A stretch of 64,000 nucleotides of DNA from JARFUG01 sp050485365 (GTDB lineage: Bacteria > Desulfobacterota > Desulfuromonadia > Desulfuromonadales > JACZKF01): assembly GCA_050485365.1 (NCBI GenBank), contig JBJHBH010000005.1, forward strand, positions 1-64,000, read 5' to 3'. A program made the translations under genes and the position numbers. This document shows positions 16,335 through 24,494 of the stretch, piece by piece (position 1 is the stretch's first letter; every line of letters starts with the position of its first letter). The notes under the pieces were generated by a model. It did no database searches and was not told the origin of the DNA. It saw nothing but the letters and a program-made list of their open reading frames with translations.

Positions 16335-17753
16335 ATGCAACGTTACGACAATCTCTACATCGACGGCCGCTGGGTCGCGTCGCGCGGCGGCGGTTTCATC
16401 GAGGTGATCAATGCTTCGACCGAGGAGGTGATGGGTCGCATCCCGGCGGGGAGCGCCGAGGATGTCGACGCGGCCGCCGGCGCGGCGCGGGCTGCCTTCG
16501 AGGGATGGGCGGCGACGCCGCTGCAGGAACGGATCGGCTACGCGAGAAGGATCCATCAGGGGCTCACCGATTGCGCCGACGAGATCGCCCGCACCATCAC
16601 CGGCGAGGTGGGGATGCCGCTCAAGTTTTCCAGACGGATTCAGGCGGGGCTCCCCGCCTCGGTCATGGAGAGCTGCATCGCCCTTGCGGGGCAATTCCCC
16701 TTCGAGGAGGAGTTCGGTAACTCCCTCGTCGTCCGGGAGCCGGCCGGGGTCGTCGCCTGCATCACCCCCTGGAACTACCCGCTGCATCAGGTCGTCGTCA
16801 AGGTCGCCCCCGCCCTGCTCGCCGGATGCACCGTCGTCCTCAAGCCGAGCGAGATCGCCCCCTTGAGCGCCTTCATGTTGGCCGAAATCGTAGAGAAGGC
16901 CGGTCTTCCCCCCGGCGTCTTCAATCTGGTGAGCGGAACGGGTTACGCGGTCGGTGAACCGCTCGTCGCGCACCCCGAGATCGACAGGATCTCCTTCACC
17001 GGATCGACCCGGGGCGGAAAGCGGGTGGCCGAAATGGCGTCGCAGATGGTCAAGCGCGTTTCGCTGGAGCTCGGCGGCAAGTCGGCCTCCATCATCCTTG
17101 ACGACGCCGACCTGCCCGCCGCCGTCAAGGGGACGGTGAACGCCTGCTTTCTGAACTCGGGCCAGACGTGCAACGCCCTTACCCGCATGCTGGTCCCCGA
17201 GAGCCTCTACGAAGAGGCGGCCGCATTGGCGGTGGAAACCGCCAGGGGATTCACCCTGGGGGACCCCTTCGCGGGGGAGGCCAAGCTGGGCCCCCTCATC
17301 AGCGCAGATCAGCGCGAGCGGGTGCGCGGCTACATCCGCAAGGGGATGGAAGAAGGGGCCGAGCTCCTCATCGGCGGAGCCGAACCGCCCGAGGGCCTGA
17401 CGAAGGGATTCTATGTGCGGCCGACGATCTTCGGCCGGGTCGACCCGAAGGCGACCATTGCGCGGGAGGAGATCTTCGGGCCGGTCCTGTGCATCCTCAC
17501 CTACCGTGACGAGGAGGAGGCGATTCGCCTCGCCAACGACACCGTCTACGGGCTGGCGGGGGCGGTCTGGGGTGGGGAAAAGGAGCGGTCGCTGCGGGTG
17601 GCGCGAAGGATACGGGCGGGGCAGGTCGACGTCAACGGCGGCCGCTTCAACCTGCTCGCCCCCTTCGGCGGGTTCAAACAGTCGGGGTACGGGCGTGAAT
17701 TCGGCAGGTTCGGCCTGGAAGAGTTTCTGGAGCTCAAGGCGCTGCAGCTGTGA
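16335..17753 (+). CDS. NAD(P)-dependent aldehyde dehydrogenase
   Basis: 472 residues, the usual length. Motifs in order: TPWNYPLHQ and KPSEIAP (cofactor binding), FTGSTRGGKRV, the general-base Glu in LELGGKS, the nucleophile Cys279 in SGQTCNA, and EEIFGPVL. The substrate cannot be read from the sequence; the closest remembered relatives act on small aliphatic aldehydes or betaine aldehyde-like compounds. GAGGGAGG at 16322-16329 fits the ATG. It is single, 65 bp after the Cys-cluster gene. Confidence 0.95.
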   Translation: MQRYDNLYIDGRWVASRGGGFIEVINASTEEVMGRIPAGSAEDVDAAAGAARAAFEGWAATPLQERIGYARRIHQGLTDCADEIARTITGEVGMPLKFSRRIQAGLPASVMESCIALAGQFPFEEEFGNSLVVREPAGVVACITPWNYPLHQVVVKVAPALLAGCTVVLKPSEIAPLSAFMLAEIVEKAGLPPGVFNLVSGTGYAVGEPLVAHPEIDRISFTGSTRGGKRVAEMASQMVKRVSLELGGKSASIILDDADLPAAVKGTVNACFLNSGQTCNALTRMLVPESLYEEAAALAVETARGFTLGDPFAGEAKLGPLISADQRERVRGYIRKGMEEGAELLIGGAEPPEGLTKGFYVRPTIFGRVDPKATIAREEIFGPVLCILTYRDEEEAIRLANDTVYGLAGAVWGGEKERSLRVARRIRAGQVDVNGGRFNLLAPFGGFKQSGYGREFGRFGLEEFLELKALQL

Positions 17754-17783
17754 TGCGCCGGGAGGCGGCGCCCCCCTGCCGCC

Positions 17784-18491
17784 TCAGATCGGTCTGAGCC
17801 CCGTCAGCTCCATGACCGTCTCGACCTTGCCGTTGCGCAACTGCTCGGCGCGCACCGGAAGAAATCCGAGCTCGGGCGCATGCCAGAAGCGCGAGAGACG
17901 GCTCGATCCGGGGCGGGTGCTTTCGTAGAGGACCGCCTCGAACTCTCCCGCGCTCGTCCTGATGCGCTCCGTCCCCACTCGGGTATAGCTGTAGTGCTTG
18001 AGCCGCTCGTCTACCATCGAGAGCGCGCCGGGCTCTTCGCCGCGCAGCAAGGCCGTGATGACGGCGATCTGCATCGAGAGGCGATCCTGCATCCTCGGGG
18101 CGATGGGGAACTGCACTCGATTCCCGTTCACCGTCCCGCTGACCCGCTCTTCGTTCCAGGCGAATTCGAGGACGTCACGCTCCGAGCGACCGTCGTCCGA
18201 AAACCAGGAGAGGGGGCGCACCCCGTCTTCGTCGATGCGCATGACGCTGCGCTCGACTGCCCTGCTGCTGACGAAGAGCCGCGCCAGCCTCCGGGGGTTG
18301 GCGCGGGTTTCGTAAACATACTCCCCCGATCCTTCGGGGCGCAGCGTCGAGTGCAGCTCACCGGCGCTGATCCCGCGGAAGCTGACGTCGTATGTGGCGG
18401 CAAAAGGGATCGGGGCGATCGATGCGGCCGCGGCGGCAGGAATGAAGGCGGCGGCGAAAAGGCCGAGGGTCAAAGCGGCGAGTCGTCTCAA
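17784..18491 (-). CDS. DUF3108 exported protein
   Basis: 235 residues. A signal peptide (LAALTLGLFAAAFIPAAAAA) precedes a beta-rich domain typical of DUF3108: FAATYDVSFRGISAGELHSTL, then YVYETRANPRRLARLF and a C-terminal FWHAPELGFLPVRAEQLRNGK. The fold is thought to resemble lipid-binding periplasmic proteins, but no function has been shown. It converges with the aldehyde dehydrogenase gene (30 bp between stops). Confidence 0.85.
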   Translation of the reverse strand: MRRLAALTLGLFAAAFIPAAAAASIAPIPFAATYDVSFRGISAGELHSTLRPEGSGEYVYETRANPRRLARLFVSSRAVERSVMRIDEDGVRPLSWFSDDGRSERDVLEFAWNEERVSGTVNGNRVQFPIAPRMQDRLSMQIAVITALLRGEEPGALSMVDERLKHYSYTRVGTERIRTSAGEFEAVLYESTRPGSSRLSRFWHAPELGFLPVRAEQLRNGKVETVMELTGLRPI

Positions 18492-18629
18492 GGCAATCCT
18501 CCCGGAGGTTGAATTCCAAACGATTCTATCTCACCCCTGCCGATAAACCTATCGGCCCAACGGTTGAACCGGCGCTTTTCACTTTCTTTCCTCATTTTGC
18601 CACACCACGAAGATCACCTCGCGGCGCGG

Positions 18630-19139
18630 CTACGGAACGGCAATCACGGCGTACCCTTGGTTCTGATATCCGGCGACCGAAATGAAACCATTTCCGACCT
18701 GTTCGATCTCCGTCATCAAAGTGTCGGGGTCAACACCAAAGACCCTGACGGCGTACATGCATACCTCCATCCTGACCCCGTCTTCGTGGAACTGGCGGAT
18801 CTGTTCGGCGACGGTGTCGAGGGTTTCGTGCTGCGTCTCGTCGAAGCCTTGCCTGTCGTTGGAGAGAAACTTAACGGCCTCGCCATGAAAGACGATCACG
18901 GTGCGCGGCGGATTCGGAAGGGCCTTCACGCTCTGGTCCTGATAGATCTGCCGCACGGCGGGGAAGACGACGGTGGCCGCCTCAGGAGAGGCGTGGCCGT
19001 AATCGATGACCGTGTCGAGCCTCTCGAGGCGCTCCAGCGCCGCGTACTCCGACGCCGCGGAGGCAGCGGCAATGAAGACGAGCAGCACCAGGGTCAGGGG
19101 AAAGGTGCGAAGGAACATGTGTGATGATCTCTTGTTCAT
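18630..19139 (-). CDS. Exported DsrE/DsrF-like protein
   Basis: 169 residues from the ATG at 19139, chosen because TAAGGAG lies just upstream; an earlier in-frame start would add a basic, GC-rich non-native N-terminus. A signal peptide (FLRTFPLTLVLLVFIAAASA) is followed by a DsrE-like alpha/beta domain: TVIVFHGEAVKFLSND, a single Cys in VRMEVCMYAVRVFGVD, and a C-terminal GYQNQGYAVIAVP. In cytoplasmic relatives the Cys handles sulfur; for exported forms the role is not known. Confidence 0.82.
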   Translation of the reverse strand: MNKRSSHMFLRTFPLTLVLLVFIAAASAASEYAALERLERLDTVIDYGHASPEAATVVFPAVRQIYQDQSVKALPNPPRTVIVFHGEAVKFLSNDRQGFDETQHETLDTVAEQIRQFHEDGVRMEVCMYAVRVFGVDPDTLMTEIEQVGNGFISVAGYQNQGYAVIAVP

Positions 19140-19363
19140 TTTGCGTCTCCTTACAGGGACCGTCCGGTCGAGGGGCCGGCACCTGCGGGCGGGAGATCTC
19201 CCGCCGCACCCCAACTATATTGCGAACCGAAGCTGTTGCAAGAGGTCCAAAGTGGCCACTGTGAACGCCGATCGAGACGGAGGCGACGTCTTGACACGCA
19301 CCGGGCGGCGTCTAGGATTCAACCATCGAGCGCAAATCGCATGAGCGAACAAGGGAGGGGAGC

Positions 19364-20494
19364 GTGCATCTGGTTCTTGTCGGCGGCGGCCATGCCCATA
19401 TGACGCTCATCGCCCGTCTCGATGAGCTCGTTCGCCGGGGACACAGGGTCACCCTCGTCAGTCCCTCTCCTTATCTCTACTACTCGGGGATGGGGCCGGG
19501 GCTTCTGGGGGGATTCTACCGACCGGCCGAGACCCGCTTTCACATCCGCAAAGCGGCCGTCGAGCGCGGGGCACGGTTCATGGAGGCGAAGGTGAGCGGC
19601 GTCGATCCGGCGCGGCGCCTGCTGCGTCTGGAGGGCGGCGGCGAGCTCGCCTATGACCTCGTCTCGTTCAACACCGGCAGCGAAGTCCCCCTCCATCGGG
19701 TCGGCGCCGAAGGCGACGGGGTCATCCCCGTCAAGCCGATCGAGAACCTCTACGCCGCCAGGCGGCACATCATGGAGGCGCTGCGACGCCGTCCGCTGCA
19801 ACTCCTCGTCGTCGGGGGCGGACCGGCGGGGGTGGAGATCGCCGCCAACCTCTGCCGCCTCCTCGACCAGAGCGCGGGGCGCGGCTCCATCGTCCTCGTC
19901 GGCGGAGGCGGCATCCTGCGGGGGCTCCCGCCGCGGGCGAGGGCGCTGGCGCTGGCCTCGCTCAGGCGCCGCGGAGTCGAGGTGCGCGAAGAGGAGCGCG
20001 CCATCAGCGTGCGGGGCGGCCGGGCCGAGCTCTGCGGCGGCGCCGTCCTCCCCTACGACTTCGCCTTCATCGCCCCGGGGATCGTCCCGTCACCGATATT
20101 CCGCGACTCGCCCGTCCCCACCAGCGACGACGGAGGGCTCCTCGTAAACCCCTTTTTGCAGAGCGTCGCGTGGCCGGAAATCTTCGGCGGGGGGGACTGC
20201 GTCACCTTCGCGCAAAGGCCCTTGGACAAGGTGGGGGTCTACGCCGTGCGCCAGAATCCGATCCTGCACCACAACCTGTTGGCGGCGCTGGAAGGGGGAG
20301 AGATGAAGCGGTTCGCGCCGCAGAAGCACTACATGCTCGTCTTCAATCTCGGCGACGGGCGGGGAATTCTGCGGCGACGCTCCCTCGTTCTGGACGGGCG
20401 GGCGGCCTTCCGGCTCAAGGACGCCATCGATCGGCGCTTCATGCGGCGCTTCCAGCTCTCGGGCGAGCTCTCCGAGCCGAACGCCGCGCCTTGA
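19364..20494 (+). CDS. FAD-dependent pyridine nucleotide-disulfide oxidoreductase (NDH-2-like)
   Basis: 376 residues. Two dinucleotide-binding folds are visible: the N-terminal FAD motif LVLVGGGHAHM and the central LLVVGGGPAGVEIAANL, with a FAD-contact motif IFGGGDC and KVGVYAVRQNPILHHNL near the C-terminus. The GGGHAH start resembles NADH dehydrogenase-like proteins, including those fused to SelD in other bacteria. The GTG at 19364 follows GGGAGGGGAG. There is no C-terminal membrane anchor beyond a basic amphipathic tail. Electron acceptor unknown. Confidence 0.85.
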   Translation: MHLVLVGGGHAHMTLIARLDELVRRGHRVTLVSPSPYLYYSGMGPGLLGGFYRPAETRFHIRKAAVERGARFMEAKVSGVDPARRLLRLEGGGELAYDLVSFNTGSEVPLHRVGAEGDGVIPVKPIENLYAARRHIMEALRRRPLQLLVVGGGPAGVEIAANLCRLLDQSAGRGSIVLVGGGGILRGLPPRARALALASLRRRGVEVREEERAISVRGGRAELCGGAVLPYDFAFIAPGIVPSPIFRDSPVPTSDDGGLLVNPFLQSVAWPEIFGGGDCVTFAQRPLDKVGVYAVRQNPILHHNLLAALEGGEMKRFAPQKHYMLVFNLGDGRGILRRRSLVLDGRAAFRLKDAIDRRFMRRFQLSGELSEPNAAP

Positions 20495-20505
20495 TCTTCG
20501 TGGGA

Positions 20506-21839
20506 CTACCGGGGGCGCTGCGCCCTGAAGAGCCAGACATGGCTGCGTTCCCCTTCGAGGAAGGTGCTGTGGACGACGGCCACCTCCCCGCGACTGTTGG
20601 CGGCGAGCTTCTGCATCAGCAGCCCCTGGCGCCCCCCGCCGGTGCCGAGCGCCGCGTCGGCGCTCCCCGGAATCGTCCCGGAGGGTGCGAAGCGTTGGCC
20701 GCCGTCGACGGAGACGGTGAAGCCGAGACCCTCGGGGAAGGCGACCGGCTGGGAGAAGAGCTCCCAGATGACGTAGATCTCCCCCTCGGCGCCGAGGCCC
20801 ACCTCCGGAAAGTTCGCGCTTTGCCACCTCCCCTGCGGCCCTGCGATACGCCTCGGCGCCTCAACGTCGTCGACGCCCGCCGCTTTGCGGGTGTAGAGGA
20901 TGTGGTAGCGATCCAGAGGGCCGCGGGGGCTTTCGGCGTAGACCAGGTGGAGGGTTCCGGCGGCGTCGACGGCGATCTTCGGCCCCTCGGCGTGGCCGTC
21001 GCCGGGGGCGACCTTTCGGTGGGGGCCGAAGGTACGCCCCCCGTCCAGGGAGCGGGCGAGATAGACGTCGCCCCCCCTGTCCTCGCCGACCGTCCAGGCC
21101 AGGTGGAGATCCCCCCCGGCGCCGGCGGCCAGCGACGGGGCGCGGGCCGGTTCGGCGAAACTCCCGGCCAGATGCAGCGGTTCGGAGAAGCTCTCGCCGC
21201 CGTCCTCCGAGCGGCTGAAGCGCAGGGCGCCTTCGTACTCACTCCAGACGGCGTAGATCTCCCCGTTGGCACCCAAGGTCAGATCGTGGCTTCCGTTGTG
21301 CCAGAAGTCCCTGGTGAGGCGCCCCTTGCCCGCCCCCGCGGGGGTGTCGGAGAGGTTGATCGGCGCGCTGAAGGAGCGCCCGCCGTCGATGGAGCGGGCG
21401 AAGAAGATCTCGCCGCCGTGCGATCCGCCGGAAAAGACGATCTCCTGCCACAGGATGTAGATTCGGTCGGGGTCGTCCGGTGAGATCGCCATCTTCGGAA
21501 GCCAGGAGAAGATCTCGGGGCTCGCCGAGACGTTGACCGCCTCGGGCAGGCGCGCCGTGCCGTCCGGTTCAAAAAGCTGGAAAAAGATGTCCTGGGCGGC
21601 CTGATCGGCCCAGACCACCCCGACGGCCCCCGCGTCGTTGATCGCCACGGCCGGGTCGTCGACGTAGCGAAAATCCGATTCGTTCATCCGCCAGGGGCCC
21701 CGGTGGGCTTCGCCCGAGGCCACCTCGACTCCGGGCTGCCATCTCAGCGCCGCTCCGCCCTCCTGCGCGATGGGGGAGGGGGCATGACGAGGGCCGCCGC
21801 GGCGGCGGCGAAAAAGATAGGGGCAACGAAGCGCCGCAT
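20506..21839 (-). CDS. Exported Asp-box (sialidase-like) beta-propeller protein with an apparent N-terminal frameshift
   Basis: The body has four Asp boxes (SIDGGRSF, SEDGGESF, SLDGGRTF, SVDGGQRF) typical of sialidase-like propellers. Read straight from an ATG at 21846 it begins with an Arg-rich sequence that is no signal peptide, and that ATG abuts the GGAGG. In the next frame, the ATG at 21839, spaced 7 bp from GGAGG, gives MRRFVAPIFFAAAAAALVMP, a good signal peptide. Adding one C in the run near 21771-21783 joins the two frames. This is either a sequencing error in a homopolymer or a real or phase-variable frameshift. The substrate is unknown; a secreted binding protein is as likely as a hydrolase. 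Confidence 0.78.
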
Positions 21840-21920
21840 CGCTCATCCTCCATCCGATTCATCCTTCTGACTACTAGAGCTAGCGCAAATCCGTTCGCTG
21901 TCAAATGGCGCTGCGCCGCC

Positions 21921-21950
21921 TTGCGTGCCCCTGGGAAGAGACTATAGAAT
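21921..21950 (+). promoter_or_regulatory. Promoter abutting the start codon of the 110-residue protein gene
   Basis: TTGCGT at 21921-21926, an 18-bp spacer and TAGAAT at 21945-21950. The start of transcription would fall at or next to the ATG at 21957, and no ribosome binding site is seen, so the transcript may be leaderless. Confidence 0.4.
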
Positions 21951-21956
21951 GGTTGT

Positions 21957-22289
21957 ATGAGTAACGTCATCGAGTTTCCCAGCCGGGAGAAAAGAATGGA
22001 GCGCCTCTTGCGCGAGCACCTCCCCGCCGAGCTCTCCGCCGAGGCGATCGAAGAGCTTGCAGACGAGCTGCGCCGGGCGGCGCGCAAGATCGACGAGCGT
22101 CCCAAGTCGTTCGACCTGCGCTTTCCGGACACATGTTCGGAGAGGGACGTGGTCTTCGTCACCCGGCAGGTGGAGCGAATCGTCGAGGAGATGATGGAGG
22201 TCATCAAGGGGGAGGAGGGGGAGATCTTCAACCTCATCATCCGCTATCATCTGCTGCTGCACGAGGCGCGGCGCAGGCTCGGGCACTAG
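21957..22289 (+). CDS. Conserved hypothetical helical protein
   Basis: 110 residues, charged and helical, with two likely coiled-coil stretches (REKRMERLLREHL to KIDERPKSF and VVFVTRQVERIVEEMMEVIKGEE). No membrane segment and a single Cys. No family is recognised. The stop codon lies inside the left arm of the hairpin repeat at 22286. The ATG has no clear ribosome binding site. Confidence 0.6.
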   Translation: MSNVIEFPSREKRMERLLREHLPAELSAEAIEELADELRRAARKIDERPKSFDLRFPDTCSERDVVFVTRQVERIVEEMMEVIKGEEGEIFNLIIRYHLLLHEARRRLGH

Positions 22290-22450
22290 TGTTCCGTGCG
22301 GTTAGTCCTTTCAAGTAATTCTGAGCAATTTTGGCCGCTGGCAAGGCGCGACGACGCAGGCCTAGCCAAAGCTAAGCCGAGGAGACGCAACGCAGCCAAC
22401 GGGCAAAAGGGCCAGAATTAATGGATGGAATTAACCGCACGGAACACTAG
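22286..22450. repeat. 165-bp inverted-repeat element joining two convergent genes
   Basis: Perfect 19-bp terminal arms, CTAGTGTTCCGTGCGGTTA (22286-22304) and its complement (22432-22450), enclose a GCAAGGCGCG...GCAACGCAGCC hairpin core related to that at 1852-1975. Each arm contains the TAG stop codon of the gene it touches (plus-strand stop 22287-22289, minus-strand stop 22447-22449). It may act as a two-way terminator or be a small mobile repeat. Confidence 0.85.
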
Positions 22451-23307
22451 AGCTGGAGGAAGAAGACGGCGACGAGGGTGAGGGCGATGCCGATCACCTT
22501 CGGCCGGCTGACGCTCTCGCGATAGAGCAGAACCGACAGGACGATGGCGATCATGAAGTGCATCCCCGTGAGGAGAGAGATCATCGAGAGAGGCCCCGTC
22601 GCCAGCGCGCTCAAAAAGGCGTAGAAGCCGAAGAAGTTGAGCAGCCCCATCGCCACTCCGATCTTCACCGCGTCGCCGGGCTTTGCCCCGGCGTCTTTTC
22701 GTCCCCATTTGCGGTCGATGGCCACGGAGAAGAAGGTCGCCAGCAGATAGGACAGGGCCATGAAGCCTGCGATGCTGGTCGACACGGCGGCGAGCTTGCT
22801 GGCGATGGCCGCCACCGCGCCGCACAGCACGCATACGGCGATATAGAGCAGGCCGGCCCCCGCCCTCCCGTCGGGGCGCGTGTCGGTTTTGGCCTCTGCG
22901 GCCAAAAGGGCCACCACGCCGAACCCCATCACAATGCCGATCCACTGAAAGGAGCTCGGACGCTCGCCGAAAAAGACGATGGCGAAGAGGATCACCGCCA
23001 GGATGCTCAGGCGCGTCAGGGGGAAGGTGATGCCGGCCGGCAGGTGCCTGAGCGCCTCCATGTGGGCGACGGTGGCGAAGGCGAAGGCGGCGCTGTTGAT
23101 CACCGAGAGGAGCACCAAAGAGGTCAGGTCCCCCGTCGGTTCGCGCGTCGCGAAGAAGGCCGCCGCGCTCAAAAGCGTCACCGTCCCCATCATGACGGCC
23201 GTCGTCAGGGACGAGCTGCATTTGCGCTCCGCCGCGACCTTGTAGAGGAAGCGCTGCGATCCGAGCAGAAGGAGCGCGGCCAGGCTTAGCAGATACCACT
23301 CGGGCAT
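22447..23307 (-). CDS. EamA/DMT family transporter
   Basis: 286 residues with about ten transmembrane helices in two EamA repeats, typical of the drug/metabolite superfamily; the second repeat contains GLLNFFGFYAFLSALATGP and the C-terminus SRPKVIGIALTLVAVFFLQL. The ATG at 23307 is chosen because translation upstream of it is basic and non-hydrophobic; its ribosome binding site is weak. Substrate unknown. Its stop codon lies in the right arm of the inverted repeat at 22286-22450. Confidence 0.9.
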   Translation of the reverse strand: MPEWYLLSLAALLLLGSQRFLYKVAAERKCSSSLTTAVMMGTVTLLSAAAFFATREPTGDLTSLVLLSVINSAAFAFATVAHMEALRHLPAGITFPLTRLSILAVILFAIVFFGERPSSFQWIGIVMGFGVVALLAAEAKTDTRPDGRAGAGLLYIAVCVLCGAVAAIASKLAAVSTSIAGFMALSYLLATFFSVAIDRKWGRKDAGAKPGDAVKIGVAMGLLNFFGFYAFLSALATGPLSMISLLTGMHFMIAIVLSVLLYRESVSRPKVIGIALTLVAVFFLQL

Positions 23308-23534
23308 GGGGTCTCGTAAAGGGTGGCGGCAGGGGGACGGCGACGCTCCGGCAACGCAGGCGCCGCGGGACTTTTTTAACACTAAATCAAATTTTTATCG
23401 ATATTAAAAAATGCGCGGCGCCTTCGGCGGCCAGATCCGGGCGTTTCACGAAATTTTCGGTATGCTTTAGGGCAGATGCGAACACAGGTGCGGCCCCAGC
23501 GGCGGGCCGCCGAAATTTCAAGGAGAGCGCGGCG

Positions 23535-23786
23535 ATGACGAAGAAAAAGACGCCAGAAGGAATGCCGATCGAGATCACCCTCGATCCGGGGACCTATTAC
23601 CGATGCACCTGCGGAAAGTCGCAGAACCTTCCGTTCTGCGACGAGTCGCACAGCGGCTTTGAAACCTCACCCATCGCCTTCACCATCGAGAAGCGCGAGA
23701 AAATCTTCATCTGCGGCTGCGGGCTCAGCGGAGATCAGCCCTATTGCGACGGCAGCTGCGGCGTTTCCCTGGCCGGAAGGGAGTAG
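23535..23786 (+). CDS. Small CDGSH-type iron-sulfur protein with two motifs
   Basis: 83 residues, two CDGSH-like [2Fe-2S] sites. The first, Cys24-Cys26-Cys35-His39 (CTCGKSQNLPFCDESH), keeps the His ligand. The second, Cys60-Cys62-Cys71-Cys75 (CGCGLSGDQPYCDGSC), has Cys where the family has His, which would give an all-Cys cluster of different redox potential. CAAGGAGAG precedes the ATG. The cellular role of small bacterial CDGSH proteins is not settled; electron transfer or cluster handling are the usual proposals. Confidence 0.92.
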   Translation: MTKKKTPEGMPIEITLDPGTYYRCTCGKSQNLPFCDESHSGFETSPIAFTIEKREKIFICGCGLSGDQPYCDGSCGVSLAGRE

Positions 23787-23818
23787 GAGTACTCCATCTT
23801 GGGCCATCCGAAGCCCAC

Positions 23819-23846
23819 TTGTCATAAAATTTTTTCATGATAAAAT
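23819..23846 (+). promoter_or_regulatory. Sigma70-type promoter before the flavin reductase-like gene
   Basis: TTGTCA at 23819-23824, a 16-bp spacer and TAAAAT at 23841-23846 (5 of 6 matches), 30 bp before the ATG at 23876. An AT-rich block in GC-rich surroundings. Confidence 0.6.
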
Positions 23847-23875
23847 GCGGGAAACGTTCGGCAGGAGAATGCGCG

Positions 23876-24424
23876 ATGAACGGTATGCTTCGGAAGATCG
23901 ATACGATTCTGCGCTCCGCCCCTTGCGCCCTCCTCAGTTTTTTCGGCGACGACGGGCAGGCGCAGGTGCGTCCGCTGGAGTGGGTGGGGGTGATCTGTTC
24001 GGAGCCGGCGATCCTCTCCGTCTGTCTGAAGCGCTCTTGCGGCGCCGCGGCCGATGATCTGGAGGGGGGAGATTTCGTGGTGAACCTGCCCGGCGCGCCC
24101 TTTGCGGCCGCCGAACCTTCGGACCTCGCTGCGGCGACGACGGGAGGCGCCGAGACGGTGTCGGCCCCCATCGTCGCCGACGCCCCCTTGCGCCTCGAAT
24201 GCCGCCGGGCGAGCGTGCTGCACCGCTTCGAGCGCACCGTGCTCAGCGGGACGATCGCGGCGGTGCACATCGCCGGGCGCACCTACGGGCACGACGCCCC
24301 CCCCGACATCTATCGCCTCGCCCCCTTTGCCCACCCCCTCATCGTCTCGCCCGCCGTCGGGCACAATCTGGAGAAGATCTGGAGCGATCCGCTCCGGGCC
24401 CCCGAGAACGCGACGTGCTTCTGA
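23876..24424 (+). CDS. Flavin reductase-like domain protein
   Basis: 182 residues with the split-barrel FMN-binding layout of the flavin reductase-like family: APCALLSFFGDDGQAQVRPLEW, the strand PAILSVCLKRSC, then FVVNLPGAPFAAA. The ATG at 23876 follows GCAGGAGAA. Proteins of this family either reduce free flavin or bind FMN in electron transfer; the sequence does not say which. It has its own promoter. The end of its gene is 36 bp from the partial repeat at 24461. Confidence 0.8.
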   Translation: MNGMLRKIDTILRSAPCALLSFFGDDGQAQVRPLEWVGVICSEPAILSVCLKRSCGAAADDLEGGDFVVNLPGAPFAAAEPSDLAAATTGGAETVSAPIVADAPLRLECRRASVLHRFERTVLSGTIAAVHIAGRTYGHDAPPDIYRLAPFAHPLIVSPAVGHNLEKIWSDPLRAPENATCF

Positions 24425-24460
24425 ACGACTGACGGGCCATGCCGGAACATCAGTTCAGCA

Positions 24461-24494
24461 GGGTCTCGGGACGTCCACGCGTAAGGGTGTCTGG
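24461..24494 (+). repeat. Partial copy E of the ~103-bp palindromic repeat
   Basis: The first 34 bp of the repeat (GGGTCTCGGGACGTCC through GGGTGTCTGG) match the copy at 55298 and then stop exactly at the malic enzyme stop codon (24495-24497 on the minus strand), so the rest of the element is missing or was replaced. Confidence 0.75.
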
